Shown: positions 33,133 to 43,074 of the stretch, piece by piece
How the letters are laid out: the number at the start of each line of letters is the position of its first letter
How positions within the stretch are numbered: position 1 is the first letter of the stretch
Origin: Undibacterium piscinae
GTDB lineage: Bacteria; Pseudomonadota; Gammaproteobacteria; Burkholderiales; Burkholderiaceae_D
Assembly (NCBI GenBank): GCA_003970805.2
Contig: CP051152.1
Location: forward strand, 3,224,001-3,288,000
DNA length: 64,000 bases
Direction of reading: 5' to 3'
Notes under the pieces: model-generated
Database searches by the model: none
What the model was told of the DNA's origin: nothing
Seen by the model: the letters and a program-made list of their open reading frames with translations, nothing else
Made by a program: the position numbers and the translations under genes

Positions 33133-33508
33133 TTGAAGATATTGGCTGGAAAGGAGCTACTTGATTGTTAGGATGGTTTTTGCGAGGACAATTAATATCC
33201 TGATAGCAGTTTTTTTGCACTGAGTACAAAACCCTGCGTTTCTGGCGCAGGGTTTTTTGTTTTTTCTGCCAGGTAAATATCTACTTTTAAAATATAAATT
33301 GTAGCGAATTTGAGGTAATTTTAAATTTATCTGACTCAAAGTTCATTTATTTTCATGAAAATGTATTTTCATTTCGAATAATATTTTTAAATTCCTTATT
33401 TTTTTGAGATATAAGTCTGAATTTTAAGTAAATTCAGAATTTCAAAGAAAGTCTTTACTTACTGATACATGTTCTTCCAAACCGAACTTCCTGATCTGGA
33501 TTACAATC
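33133..33508. other. Intergenic gap, strikingly AT-rich, between gltD and the mla operon
   Basis: Besides the gltD terminator, the stretch 33270-33475 is rich in A/T runs (for example TTTTCATGAAAATG, TATTTTTAAATTCC). No gene or tRNA is seen. It probably holds the promoter of the long mla-murA-his run; its base composition differs clearly from the flanking genes, as with H-NS-type binding regions or strong UP elements. No single promoter stands out. Confidence 0.5.
33228..33258 (+). terminator. Intrinsic terminator of gltBD
   Basis: AAAACCCTGCG / CGCAGGGTTTT, 11-base perfect arms with a 7-base loop, followed by TTGTTTTTT. A textbook terminator about 95 bases after gltD. Confidence 0.93.
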
Positions 33509-33535
33509 TTGCTTTTGCATTCAAAGCCCTCCGTC

Positions 33536-34351
33536 GTGCCCAATCTTGTCGAAATCCGCGATTTACACTTTAACTATGGCGACCGGCCTATTTTGTCCGG
33601 TTTGAATATGGATTTCCCACGTGGCAAAGTAATTGCCGTAATGGGAGGCTCTGGCTCGGGTAAAACAACGATACTTAGATTGATAGGCGGACAGCTACAA
33701 TCGCAGCGCGGCACTGTTGCCGTCAATGGCGAAGTTGTACAGTCACTTGATATCAAGGCCATCTATGCCTTGCGCCGCAAAATGGGGATGTTGTTTCAGC
33801 ATGGCGCACTCTTCACGGATTTAAGCGTCTTTGAAAATGTGGCATTTCCTCTGCGTGAACATACTAATCTGCCGGAAACCATGATCCGTGATTTGGTATT
33901 GATGAAGTTGCATGCGGTGGGTTTGCGTAATGCGGCAGCTCTCAAGCCTTCTGAAGTCTCAGGAGGTATGGCGCGCCGAGTCGCTTTGGCGCGTGCGGTA
34001 GCACTTGATCCTCAGTTGATTATGTACGATGAGCCATTTGCCGGGCTCGATCCTATCTCCATGGGTGTCATCGCTAATCTGATACGAAACTTAAATGACG
34101 CATTGGGGTCTACATCGATTTTGGTATCTCATGATGTGCACGAATCGTTTGCGATTGCCGATTATGTGTATTTTTTATCTCAGGGGAAAATTGTTGCGCA
34201 AGGGACACCGGAGCAGATGTTGAATTCAAGCGATCCTTACGTGAAGCAATTTGTCCATGCTGAAAGCGACGGTCCTGTGCCTTTCCACTACCCTGGTAAA
34301 ACTCTGGCGGAAGATTTTGGATTGTCCGGGTCGGTTGGGACTAAGCCATGA
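33536..34351 (+). CDS. mlaF: Mla phospholipid transport ABC ATPase MlaF
   Basis: ATPase of the Mla system, which moves phospholipids between inner and outer membrane to keep outer-leaflet asymmetry. The start is uncertain: a GTG at 33536 (VPNLVEIRDLHFNYGD) fits the family, while an in-frame TTG at 33509 adds nine residues; neither has a good ribosome site. Walker A is GGSGSGKTT, the signature is VSGGMARRVALARA (the GG-M form typical of MlaF), Walker B is LIMYDEPFAGLDP. mlaE overlaps its stop by four bases. Confidence 0.93.
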   Translation: MPNLVEIRDLHFNYGDRPILSGLNMDFPRGKVIAVMGGSGSGKTTILRLIGGQLQSQRGTVAVNGEVVQSLDIKAIYALRRKMGMLFQHGALFTDLSVFENVAFPLREHTNLPETMIRDLVLMKLHAVGLRNAAALKPSEVSGGMARRVALARAVALDPQLIMYDEPFAGLDPISMGVIANLIRNLNDALGSTSILVSHDVHESFAIADYVYFLSQGKIVAQGTPEQMLNSSDPYVKQFVHAESDGPVPFHYPGKTLAEDFGLSGSVGTKP

Positions 34352-35118
34352 TTATTTCGAAAATTGGCGGTTTCGTGCACCAGGTCGCCGCTGATCTGGG
34401 CTATGCGACACGTAGTTTCTTTACTTTTTTACTCAATGCAATCGGCCTGTGGCGCCGGCCTAGATTGATTACCGATCAAATTCATTTTATCGGCAATTAT
34501 TCTCTGATTATTATTGCCGTGTCTGGTCTGTTTGTTGGCTTTGTGCTCGGTTATCAAGGCTATTACACATTAAATAAATATGGTTCGGAAGCGTCTCTGG
34601 GCCTGTTGGTAGCGCTGTCATTGACCCGGGAACTGGGGCCGGTGGTTACTGCATTGTTGTTTGCCGGTCGCGCCGGAACTTCGCTCACTGCTGAGATCGG
34701 CCTGATGAAGGCGGGCGAGCAATTAGCCGCGATGGAGATGATGGCGGTCAATCCTATGCAGCGTGTGATTGCCCCGCGTTTTATCGCAGGGATCATTGCC
34801 TTGCCTATATTGACTGCAATTTTTAATGCGATGGGTGTGTTTGGCGGTTATCTGGTAGGCGTTAAGCTGATAGGCGTTGATGACGGATCGTTCTGGTCGC
34901 AGATGCAGGCCGGTGTAGATGTTTGGCAAGATATCGGGAATGGCGTCATTAAAAGTATCGTATTTGGGATCGCAGTGACTTTCGTCGCCTTGTTTCAGGG
35001 ATATGAGGCCAAGCCTACGCCTGAAGGCGTGGCTAGGGCGACTACGCGTACCGTCGTCATTTCGTCCTTGCTGGTACTTTGGCTGGATTTTTTACTGACA
35101 GCTTGGATGTTTCAGTAA
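34348..35118 (+). CDS. mlaE: Mla ABC permease MlaE
   Basis: Inner-membrane permease of the Mla complex, 256 residues. Conserved segments are GLFVGFVLGYQGYYTLNKYG, LTRELGPVVTALLFAGRAGT and ALTAEIGLMKAGEQLAAMEMM-like sequence in this MlaE/DUF140 family. About five membrane helices. The ATGA overlap with mlaF shows tight coupling. Confidence 0.95.
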   Translation: MIISKIGGFVHQVAADLGYATRSFFTFLLNAIGLWRRPRLITDQIHFIGNYSLIIIAVSGLFVGFVLGYQGYYTLNKYGSEASLGLLVALSLTRELGPVVTALLFAGRAGTSLTAEIGLMKAGEQLAAMEMMAVNPMQRVIAPRFIAGIIALPILTAIFNAMGVFGGYLVGVKLIGVDDGSFWSQMQAGVDVWQDIGNGVIKSIVFGIAVTFVALFQGYEAKPTPEGVARATTRTVVISSLLVLWLDFLLTAWMFQ

Positions 35119-35243
35119 ATCTAAGATCGCAGATGCCAGCGTTCATGGTGTCGCGCTATTTTAAAACTTAAAGATAAATGTAATTTAAGTAATGTTGCGG
35201 TGGCCTTTTTATGGGGTGCTTGCAGTATTGCAAAAGGTTGAAT

Positions 35244-35717
35244 ATGCAAAAAAAATCAATGGATTTCTGGGTCGGAATATTTGTACTCCTTGGCGCTGCG
35301 GCATTATTGTTTTTGGCTTTAAAGGCTGGAAATATGAGCACATTTTCCTTCGATAAGACCTATGATGTAGTCACGCGATTCGACAATATTGGCGGTCTCA
35401 AGCCCAAGGCTGCGGTGAAAAGTGCCGGGGTAGTGGTCGGGCGCGTCGGTGCCATCACTTTTGATGATAAAACCTATCAGGCAACAGTAATTTTGCAGAT
35501 GGAAAATCGTTATAAATTTCCCAAAGACACTTCAGCAAAGATATTGACTTCAGGTTTGCTAGGCGAACAATACATAGGACTTGAACCCGGTGGCGATAGC
35601 AATAATCTGGTCGCTGGTGATCGCATCAAAATGACGCAGTCTGCAGTCGTACTGGAAAATTTGATCAGTCAATTTTTGTTCAGTAAAGCTGCCGAAGGCA
35701 AGGATGAAAATAAATGA
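35244..35717 (+). CDS. mlaD: Mla periplasmic-ring subunit MlaD (MCE domain)
   Basis: Membrane-anchored MCE protein that forms a hexameric ring for lipid passage on the periplasmic side of MlaFEB. The ATG at 35244 gives 157 residues: one N-terminal helix (VGIFVLLGAAALLFLALKAG) and the MCE domain, from YDVVTRFDNIGGLKPKAAVK to the LGEQYIGLEPGG loop. A 125-base gap separates it from mlaE; mlaA overlaps its stop by four bases. Confidence 0.95.
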   Translation: MQKKSMDFWVGIFVLLGAAALLFLALKAGNMSTFSFDKTYDVVTRFDNIGGLKPKAAVKSAGVVVGRVGAITFDDKTYQATVILQMENRYKFPKDTSAKILTSGLLGEQYIGLEPGGDSNNLVAGDRIKMTQSAVVLENLISQFLFSKAAEGKDENK

Positions 35718-36544
35718 ACTGGCGATTAAGTCACTCAAGTAAATTAAATGCCAACTCGTATTGTGCTTGGCAGGGATTGTCGCGCCTGATTACGGTAATA
35801 GGCTTAAGCCTGTTTTTGGGGGCTTGCAGTACAGTCGGCAGTATTAAAAGTGGTGCAGGAACAACAATCGATTCGATCAAGACGGGTGCTTCGAATACGA
35901 TCGATAATCTTAGCGTTAAAACCAATATCGGGAATAATCCACGTGATCCTCTGGAGGGATTTAACCGTGTCATATTTAACTTCAATGACGGCCTTGATGA
36001 GTATTTGTTGAAGCCTACTGCGGAAATCTATCGTTCAGTGCTGCCGTCTTTTGCCCAGACAGCTATCGGGAATTTTTTCGGGAACGCCGGGGATATCTGG
36101 ACTGCTGCAAATAATGTCATGCAAGGCAAACTTGCCGACGGCGTCAATGATGCCATGCGCGTGGTATTCAATTCTACGATAGGGCTGGGCGGTGTTATTG
36201 ATATTGCCTCTGCGGCAGGTATGCCTAAACACCGGGCAGATTTTGGGCAAACTCTGGGGCGTTGGGGCGTACGTTCAGGTCCGTATGTGGTGCTGCCTTT
36301 GCTTGGCGCCTCAACCTTGCGCGATACTGTCGCTACTCCGGTTGATTTCAAGGGAGATTTTTTATTTTCCCAAACCTCGGTCAGTGTCAGAAACACCTCT
36401 ACGGCACTACGCTTTATCGATAAACGAGCTTCGGTATTGGATGCGGGCAGGCTGATTGAGGAAGCCGCATTGGATAAATACGTGTTCATCCGTGATGCCT
36501 ACCTGCAACGCAGGGCCGGGCAAATAAACCCGGATGATGACTAA
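35714..36544 (+). CDS. mlaA: Outer-membrane lipoprotein MlaA (VacJ)
   Basis: Removes misplaced phospholipids from the outer leaflet and passes them to MlaC. It has 276 residues. The signal ends LSLFLGACSTVG, with the lipidated Cys near residue 37; the preceding n-region is long. Conserved VacJ segments are DPLEGFNRVIFNFNDGLDEY, GNFFGNAGDIWTAANNVMQG and RADFGQTLGRWGVRSGPYVV. In enterobacteria mlaA lies apart from mlaFEDCB; here it sits inside the operon, as in other betaproteobacteria. Confidence 0.95.
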   Translation: MNWRLSHSSKLNANSYCAWQGLSRLITVIGLSLFLGACSTVGSIKSGAGTTIDSIKTGASNTIDNLSVKTNIGNNPRDPLEGFNRVIFNFNDGLDEYLLKPTAEIYRSVLPSFAQTAIGNFFGNAGDIWTAANNVMQGKLADGVNDAMRVVFNSTIGLGGVIDIASAAGMPKHRADFGQTLGRWGVRSGPYVVLPLLGASTLRDTVATPVDFKGDFLFSQTSVSVRNTSTALRFIDKRASVLDAGRLIEEAALDKYVFIRDAYLQRRAGQINPDDD

Positions 36545-36643
36545 AGAAGTTTGCAAATAAATTTAATCGTGTCAACCAAGTATGAGCTTGGATGCTTATA
36601 TTGTTATTGCCCGGCGCACTAAGCGCACATTGAAAGTCAAAAT

Positions 36644-37287
36644 ATGAAATTGATAGTTAAGTTATTCTTGCCTCTGTTGTTAAGTTTGGGTGTTGCCGCG
36701 ACTAGTTTTGCGGCTGACGAAGCGCCTGATCTGCTGATTAAACGTCTTAGCCAGGAAATTCTTGATATCGCCAAAAGCGATAAGGATATTCAGGCCGGCA
36801 ACCAGAAGCGGGTCTATGATCTGGTCGAAGGTAAAATTTTGCCGCATATCGATTTTGCGCGTATGACCTCGTTGGCTGCCGGAAAAAAACTGGCGCGATG
36901 CCAGTCCCGAGCAGCAAAAGCAATTGACCAATGAATTTCGCACTTTGCTGGTATTTACTTATTCCGGTGCGATTTCACAAATTAAGGATCAGCGCCTGGA
37001 ATTCAAACCTTACCGTGGTTTGCCGGAAGACACCGAAGTTGAGGTGAAAAGTCAGGTGATTCAGTCTCGCGGCGAGCCTGTGCAATTGAGTTACCGTTTG
37101 GCAAAAACGGCAAATGGCTGGAAGATCTACGATATCAACGTGCTTGGTGCCTGGTTAGTGGAAACCTATAAGGGTAGTTTTGCGGCAGAAATCAGTAAAT
37201 CGGGCATGGATGGCCTGATTAAGACTCTGGCTGAAAAAAAACAAGAAGCTAGCCGCCGGCGCTAATAACAAAACAGCTTCAAAATAA
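36644..37287 (+). pseudogene. mlaC: Periplasmic phospholipid shuttle MlaC, two homopolymer frameshifts
   Basis: Carries phospholipid between MlaA and MlaD. The signal peptide (LPLLLSLGVAATSFA) is intact. As written the frame stops at 36934. With six A rather than seven at 36883-36889 it reads GKNWRDASPEQQKQLTNEFR and joins the downstream frame (TNEFRTLLVFTYSGAISQIK). Near the end, A8 at 37234-37241 should probably be A7, giving EKNKKLAAGANNKTASK and a stop at 37287 rather than 37265. Repaired length is about 213 residues, normal for MlaC. Two run-length breaks in one gene argue for sequence error. Confidence 0.88.
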
Positions 37288-37299
37288 TTGGAGCGTGTT

Positions 37300-37566
37300 A
37301 TGTATCAACCGACTCAGGAACTGAGTTTGCATAATGCGGTCGATGCTGCGCAAGCGGGCATGGCTGCAATTGTGGCTGGGATAACGGAATTTGACTTGTC
37401 TTCACTAAAGACGGTCGATTCCGCGGCAGTTGTAGTTATGCTTAACTGGCAACGCGAAGCTGGCAAACTGGGTAAAACCATCGCGTTTCATGGCGTCCCT
37501 TCAAGTATCGCCAGTTTGCTCGCCTTGTATGGCGTGTCTGAATTACTGCATATCGCTCAGGCATAG
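37300..37566 (+). CDS. mlaB: STAS-domain protein MlaB
   Basis: Cytoplasmic STAS protein that stabilises the MlaFE complex, 88 residues. The ATG at 37300 follows TTGGAGCG; an in-frame TTG at 37288 is less likely. The core FDLSSLKTVDSAAVVVMLNW has the Asp-Ser STAS signature. It ends the Mla group; a perfect hairpin lies 35 bases after it. Confidence 0.92.
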   Translation: MYQPTQELSLHNAVDAAQAGMAAIVAGITEFDLSSLKTVDSAAVVVMLNWQREAGKLGKTIAFHGVPSSIASLLALYGVSELLHIAQA

Positions 37567-37600
37567 AGGCGTGCAGATTTTTATCTGAATTTGCCGGGAA

Positions 37601-37624
37601 TAAGATCATGCGAACATGATCTTA
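37601..37624. terminator. Perfect palindromic stem-loop after mlaB
   Basis: TAAGATCATG / CATGATCTTA, ten-base arms with loop CGAA, followed by AAAACC and not by T. It may be a weak terminator, an RNase barrier between mlaB and the next ABC genes, or a protein-binding site. Confidence 0.5.
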
Positions 37625-37722
37625 AAAACCGGTCATCCTGCAGTGAAAAATCCCCTATAATGCAAGGTTTCCGCTGCATCTGTGGCGATCTACCCACTAC
37701 GCGACAAGATGCCTACCGCCTT

Positions 37723-38634
37723 ATGGCTGCCATAAAAATTACCGATGTTAAAAAACGCTATCAGTCCTTGCAGGCCTTGGGTGGCGTTTCGCTGGCTATC
37801 GAAGAAGGTGAATTCTTTGGTTTACTCGGCCCGAATGGCGCCGGTAAGACTACCCTGATTTCGATTATTGCCGGACTCAATCGTGCCGATTCCGGCACCG
37901 TTAGCGTGCAAGGGCATGATGTCGTCAGTGATTATCGTGCCGCCCGAAAAAATATCGGCGTGGTGCCGCAGGAATTGGTGTTCGATCCCTTTTTTACCGT
38001 GCGCGAGACTCTGCGTATGCAGTCAGGCTACTTTGGCGTTAAGAATAACGACAAATGGATAGACGAGATTATGGAAAATCTCGACCTGACTAACAAGGCT
38101 GACGTGAATATGCGCGCCTTGTCTGGTGGTATGAAGCGCCGCGTGCTGGTGGCGCAAGCCCTGGTGCACAAACCGCCGGTAATCGTGCTGGATGAACCTA
38201 CTGCCGGGGTTGACGTCGAGTTGCGCCAGACGCTGTGGAAGTTTATTGCCCGCTTGAATAAAGAGGGGCACACCGTAGTGCTGACCACACATTACCTGGA
38301 AGAGGCGCAAGCCCTATGTAATCGTGTTGCCATGTTGAAAGCCGGTAAAGTGGTGGCGCTCGACAGCATGAGTGGTTTAATCAAGCGTATCTCCGGCGCG
38401 CAAATGAAGCTTAGATTGAGCCAGGGCAGTTTGCCTGCCGCTTTGCATGCTTTGTTAATTCCTCAGGATGGTCCGGCAGTGTTAGATCAGCATGTCCTGC
38501 GCATTACTAATTACTCCGAAGTAGAGCCGATTCTGGCAACGTTACGCATGGCTGGCTGTGTGATAGAAGACCTGCAGTTACAGCAGGCAGATCTGGAAGA
38601 TGTCTTCCTGCAAATTATGGAAGATGGCAAATGA
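37723..38634 (+). CDS. ABC-2 type exporter ATPase (YadG-like)
   Basis: ATPase of a two-gene ABC exporter, 303 residues. The ATG at 37723 (MAAIKITDVKKRYQSLQALG) is chosen because the upstream in-frame part is non-coding in character. Walker A GPNGAGKTT, signature LSGGMKRRVLVAQA, Walker B VIVLDEPTAGVD are intact. The C-terminal 80 residues form the usual regulatory extension. The permease gene overlaps by four bases. The substrate is unknown; the constant place beside mla genes in betaproteobacteria hints at an envelope role, which is inference. Confidence 0.93.
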   Translation: MAAIKITDVKKRYQSLQALGGVSLAIEEGEFFGLLGPNGAGKTTLISIIAGLNRADSGTVSVQGHDVVSDYRAARKNIGVVPQELVFDPFFTVRETLRMQSGYFGVKNNDKWIDEIMENLDLTNKADVNMRALSGGMKRRVLVAQALVHKPPVIVLDEPTAGVDVELRQTLWKFIARLNKEGHTVVLTTHYLEEAQALCNRVAMLKAGKVVALDSMSGLIKRISGAQMKLRLSQGSLPAALHALLIPQDGPAVLDQHVLRITNYSEVEPILATLRMAGCVIEDLQLQQADLEDVFLQIMEDGK

Positions 38635-39389
38635 ACGGCTTTCAAACCTTGCTTTACAAGGAAGTGCTGCGTTTCTGGAAAGTGGCGACTCAAACCATCG
38701 CTGCACCGGTGATGACGGCGATGATGTTGTATCTGCTGATCTTCGGTCATGTGCTGGAAGCGCATGTACAGGTTTATCCCGGCGTCAAATATACCGCTTT
38801 CCTGATCCCGGGATTGGTGATGATGAGCGTCTTGCAAAATGCCTTTGCCAATTCATCTTCGTCTCTGATTCAGTCAAAAATTACCGGCAATCTGGTGTTC
38901 ATTTTGCTGCCGCCCTTGTCGCATTGGGAAGTGTTCGGCGCCTATGTGCTGGCATCCGTGGTGCGTGGATTAACAGTGGGTGCCGGAGTGTTTCTGGTGA
39001 CTATCTGGTTCGGTGAAATGAGTTTTGTCGCGCCTTGGTGGATAGTGATTTTTGCGCTGCTTGGTGCCGCGATGCTGGGAAGCATGGGTTTGATTGCGGG
39101 TATCTGGGCTGAGAAATTTGACCAGTTGGCGGCATTCCAGAACTTTCTGATTATGCCCGCCACGTTTTTGTCCGGCGTGTTTTATTCTATCCATTCGCTG
39201 CCGGCTTTCTGGCAAAATTTATCGCGCTTCAACCCATTTTTTTATATGATCGACGGTTTTCGTTATGGTTTCTTTGGCCAGTCAGACGTTAATCCCTTGA
39301 CCAGTGCGGCTATCGTTGCTGTATTTTTCATTGTGCTGGCGACTATCGCTTTACAGATGTTAAAGAGCGGCTATAAGTTGCGGCACTGA
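38631..39389 (+). CDS. ABC-2 type exporter permease (YadH-like)
   Basis: Six-helix ABC2_membrane permease of 252 residues, partner of the preceding ATPase. Typical pieces are LLYKEVLRFWKVATQTIAAP at the start, FLIPGLVMMSVLQNAFANSS and the late conserved FLSGVFYSIHSLPAFWQNLS. It is translationally coupled to the ATPase (ATGA overlap). Confidence 0.93.
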   Translation: MNGFQTLLYKEVLRFWKVATQTIAAPVMTAMMLYLLIFGHVLEAHVQVYPGVKYTAFLIPGLVMMSVLQNAFANSSSSLIQSKITGNLVFILLPPLSHWEVFGAYVLASVVRGLTVGAGVFLVTIWFGEMSFVAPWWIVIFALLGAAMLGSMGLIAGIWAEKFDQLAAFQNFLIMPATFLSGVFYSIHSLPAFWQNLSRFNPFFYMIDGFRYGFFGQSDVNPLTSAAIVAVFFIVLATIALQMLKSGYKLRH

Positions 39390-39426
39390 GTTTGCAGTAT
39401 TTACTATTTTTATCGGAAAAAAAATC

Positions 39427-40913
<1,487 letters not shown>

Positions 40914-40919
40914 ACGACT

Positions 40920-41585
40920 ATGACGACTACGCCACACAATCAGCAACTGACTCTGGCCTTATCCAAGGGCCGTATTTTCGAAGAAACCCTGCCTTTGCTT
41001 GAGGCAGCCGGAATACGCGTAACAGAAGATCCGGAAACCTCGCGCAAACTGATCCTGGCAACCAATGATCCTGCGGTGCGCGTGATCATCGTGCGTGCCT
41101 CGGATGTGCCTACTTATGTGCAATATGGTGCAGCTGATTTCGGTGTGGCCGGTAAGGATGTCTTGCAAGAGCATGGCGGCGATGGCTTGTATCAACCGAT
41201 AGACCTGAACATCGCCCACTGCCGCATGTCGGTAGCGGTTTCGGAAGGTTTCGATTACGCCACCGCGGTACGGCATGGCGCACGTTTGCGGGTAGCCACC
41301 AAGTACACTGAAATCGCGCGCGAACATTTCGCCAGCAAAGGGGTGCACGTGGATCTGATTAAGCTCTACGGTTCCATGGAGTTGGCGCCTTTGGTCGGCT
41401 TGTCCGACGCCATCGTCGATCTGGTCAGCACCGGCAATACCCTGCGTGCCAATCATCTGGTGGAAGTCGAACACATCATGGAAATCTCTTCGCGCCTGGT
41501 GGTCAATCAGGCTGCGTTGAAACTTAAACGCGAACGTCTGCAACCTATACTCGAAGCTTTTGAGCGCGCTTCACAAGGAAAATAA
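40920..41585 (+). CDS. hisG: ATP phosphoribosyltransferase, short form
   Basis: First step of histidine synthesis (ATP + PRPP). At 221 residues it lacks the C-terminal regulatory domain, so it is the short HisG that needs HisZ for activity and feedback control; hisZ is not in this window. Conserved: [18 protein letters not shown] and the PRPP loop [13 protein letters not shown]. It overlaps hisD by one base. Confidence 0.96.
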   Translation: MTTTPHNQQLTLALSKGRIFEETLPLLEAAGIRVTEDPETSRKLILATNDPAVRVIIVRASDVPTYVQYGAADFGVAGKDVLQEHGGDGLYQPIDLNIAHCRMSVAVSEGFDYATAVRHGARLRVATKYTEIAREHFASKGVHVDLIKLYGSMELAPLVGLSDAIVDLVSTGNTLRANHLVEVEHIMEISSRLVVNQAALKLKRERLQPILEAFERASQGK

Positions 41586-42925
41586 TGTCCGAACTTAACT
41601 CTCTTCCGAAGCGCCAGTTGATTGCCCGTCTCGATGCCAGTCAGGAAAATTTTTCTGAACATCTCGCCAGCCTGCTGGCCTTTGAAGCGAGTGAAGATGA
41701 GGCGATTGATAGCACCGTAGCGCAGATCCTTGCCGACGTAAAAAAACGTGGCGATGCGGCCGTGCTGGAAACCACGAATCGCTTTGACCGGTTATCGGCC
41801 AATAGCGTAACGGATCTGGAGATTGGTCAGGCAGAACTGCAGGCGGCATTGGCTAGCTTGACGCCTGAGCGTCGTCAGGCGCTGGAAATGGCGGCACAAC
41901 GCGTGCGCGCCTATCACGAAGTGCAAAAAAACGAATGTGGCTCGGCCGGCTTTAGCTATACCGAAGCCGACGGTACCGTGCTGGGGCAAAAAGTAACGCC
42001 CTTGGATAGAGTCGGCATTTATGTGCCGGGCGGCAAGGCAGCGTATCCTTCATCGGTGTTGATGAATGCGATTCCGGCCAAGGTTGCCGGTGTCGCTGAA
42101 ATCATTATGGTCGTGCCCACTCCGGATGGCATCAAGAATCCCTTGGTGCTGGCAGCTGCCGCCATCGCAGGGGTGGATCGCGTGTTTACCATAGGCGGTG
42201 CGCAAGCGGTTGCGGCCTTGGCGTATGGTACCGCGACGATACCGCAAGTCGACAAGATCGTCGGCCCGGGCAACGCCTATGTGGCGGCAGCCAAGCGCCG
42301 GGTGTTTGGTACCGTAGGCATAGACATGATCGCCGGGCCTTCCGAAATCCTGGTGATTTGCGACGGCACTACCGATCCGGATTGGATTGCCATGGATCTG
42401 TTTTCCCAGGCCGAGCATGATGAGCTGGCGCAATCGATATTGCTGTGCCCTGATGCCGCTTATCTCGATGCGGTCAGTGCCAGCATAGAAAAACTGCTGG
42501 GCGACATGCCGCGTCACGAGATCATCCGTACTTCGCTGGCCAATCGCGGCGCCCTGATCAAGGTGCTTGATATGCAGCAAGCCTGTGATATCGCCAATAG
42601 TATCGCTGCCGAACATCTGGAAATCTCTACCGAAAACCCACAGCATTGGGCGGACCGGATACGCCATGCCGGTGCCATGTTCCTCGGACGTTTTTCATCC
42701 GAAGCCTTGGGCGATTATTGCGCCGGGCCTAACCACGTGTTGCCGACTTCACGCACCGCACGCTTCTCCTCGCCTTTGGGCGTCTATGATTTTCAGAAGC
42801 GTTCGTCGATGATTTTTGTTAGCGAGCAAGGTGCCCAAAGTTTAGGCAAGGTTGCTGCTGAACTGGCGTACGGCGAAGGTTTGCAGGCACATGCCCGCAG
42901 CGCCGAGTACCGTTTGAAATCCTAA
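41585..42925 (+). CDS. hisD: Histidinol dehydrogenase
   Basis: Zinc enzyme that makes the last two oxidations from histidinol to histidine. It has 446 residues. [20 protein letters not shown] and [12 protein letters not shown] are signature pieces; zinc and catalytic residues lie in QAEHDE and the NHVLPTS region. The ATG overlaps the hisG stop (TAATG). A structured gap separates it from the methyltransferase. Confidence 0.97.
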   Translation: MSELNSLPKRQLIARLDASQENFSEHLASLLAFEASEDEAIDSTVAQILADVKKRGDAAVLETTNRFDRLSANSVTDLEIGQAELQAALASLTPERRQALEMAAQRVRAYHEVQKNECGSAGFSYTEADGTVLGQKVTPLDRVGIYVPGGKAAYPSSVLMNAIPAKVAGVAEIIMVVPTPDGIKNPLVLAAAAIAGVDRVFTIGGAQAVAALAYGTATIPQVDKIVGPGNAYVAAAKRRVFGTVGIDMIAGPSEILVICDGTTDPDWIAMDLFSQAEHDELAQSILLCPDAAYLDAVSASIEKLLGDMPRHEIIRTSLANRGALIKVLDMQQACDIANSIAAEHLEISTENPQHWADRIRHAGAMFLGRFSSEALGDYCAGPNHVLPTSRTARFSSPLGVYDFQKRSSMIFVSEQGAQSLGKVAAELAYGEGLQAHARSAEYRLKS

Positions 42926-42933
42926 ATCAGTAA

Positions 42934-43006
42934 GCCTGAGACCTAATGTTTACGGGCCTTCCCAGCCTATCTGGCCGGAAAGGCGCATGGGGATTGCGTC
43001 TCAGGC
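42934..43006 (+). other. Structured intergenic segment between hisD and the methyltransferase gene
   Basis: GCCTGAGAC at 42934 pairs exactly with GTCTCAGGC at 42998, closing a 55-base interior in which GCCTTCC (42956) can pair with GGAAAGGC (42977). This makes a two-tier stem-loop. No T tract follows. It could be an attenuator, a processing site or a small repeat. It is the only structured break in the his run. Confidence 0.5.
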
Positions 43007-43074
43007 ATGTGTAATATTGATTTTCCGAATAATGATGAGGGCAAGCGACTGCAGCAAGGCGCACAGATCAATCC

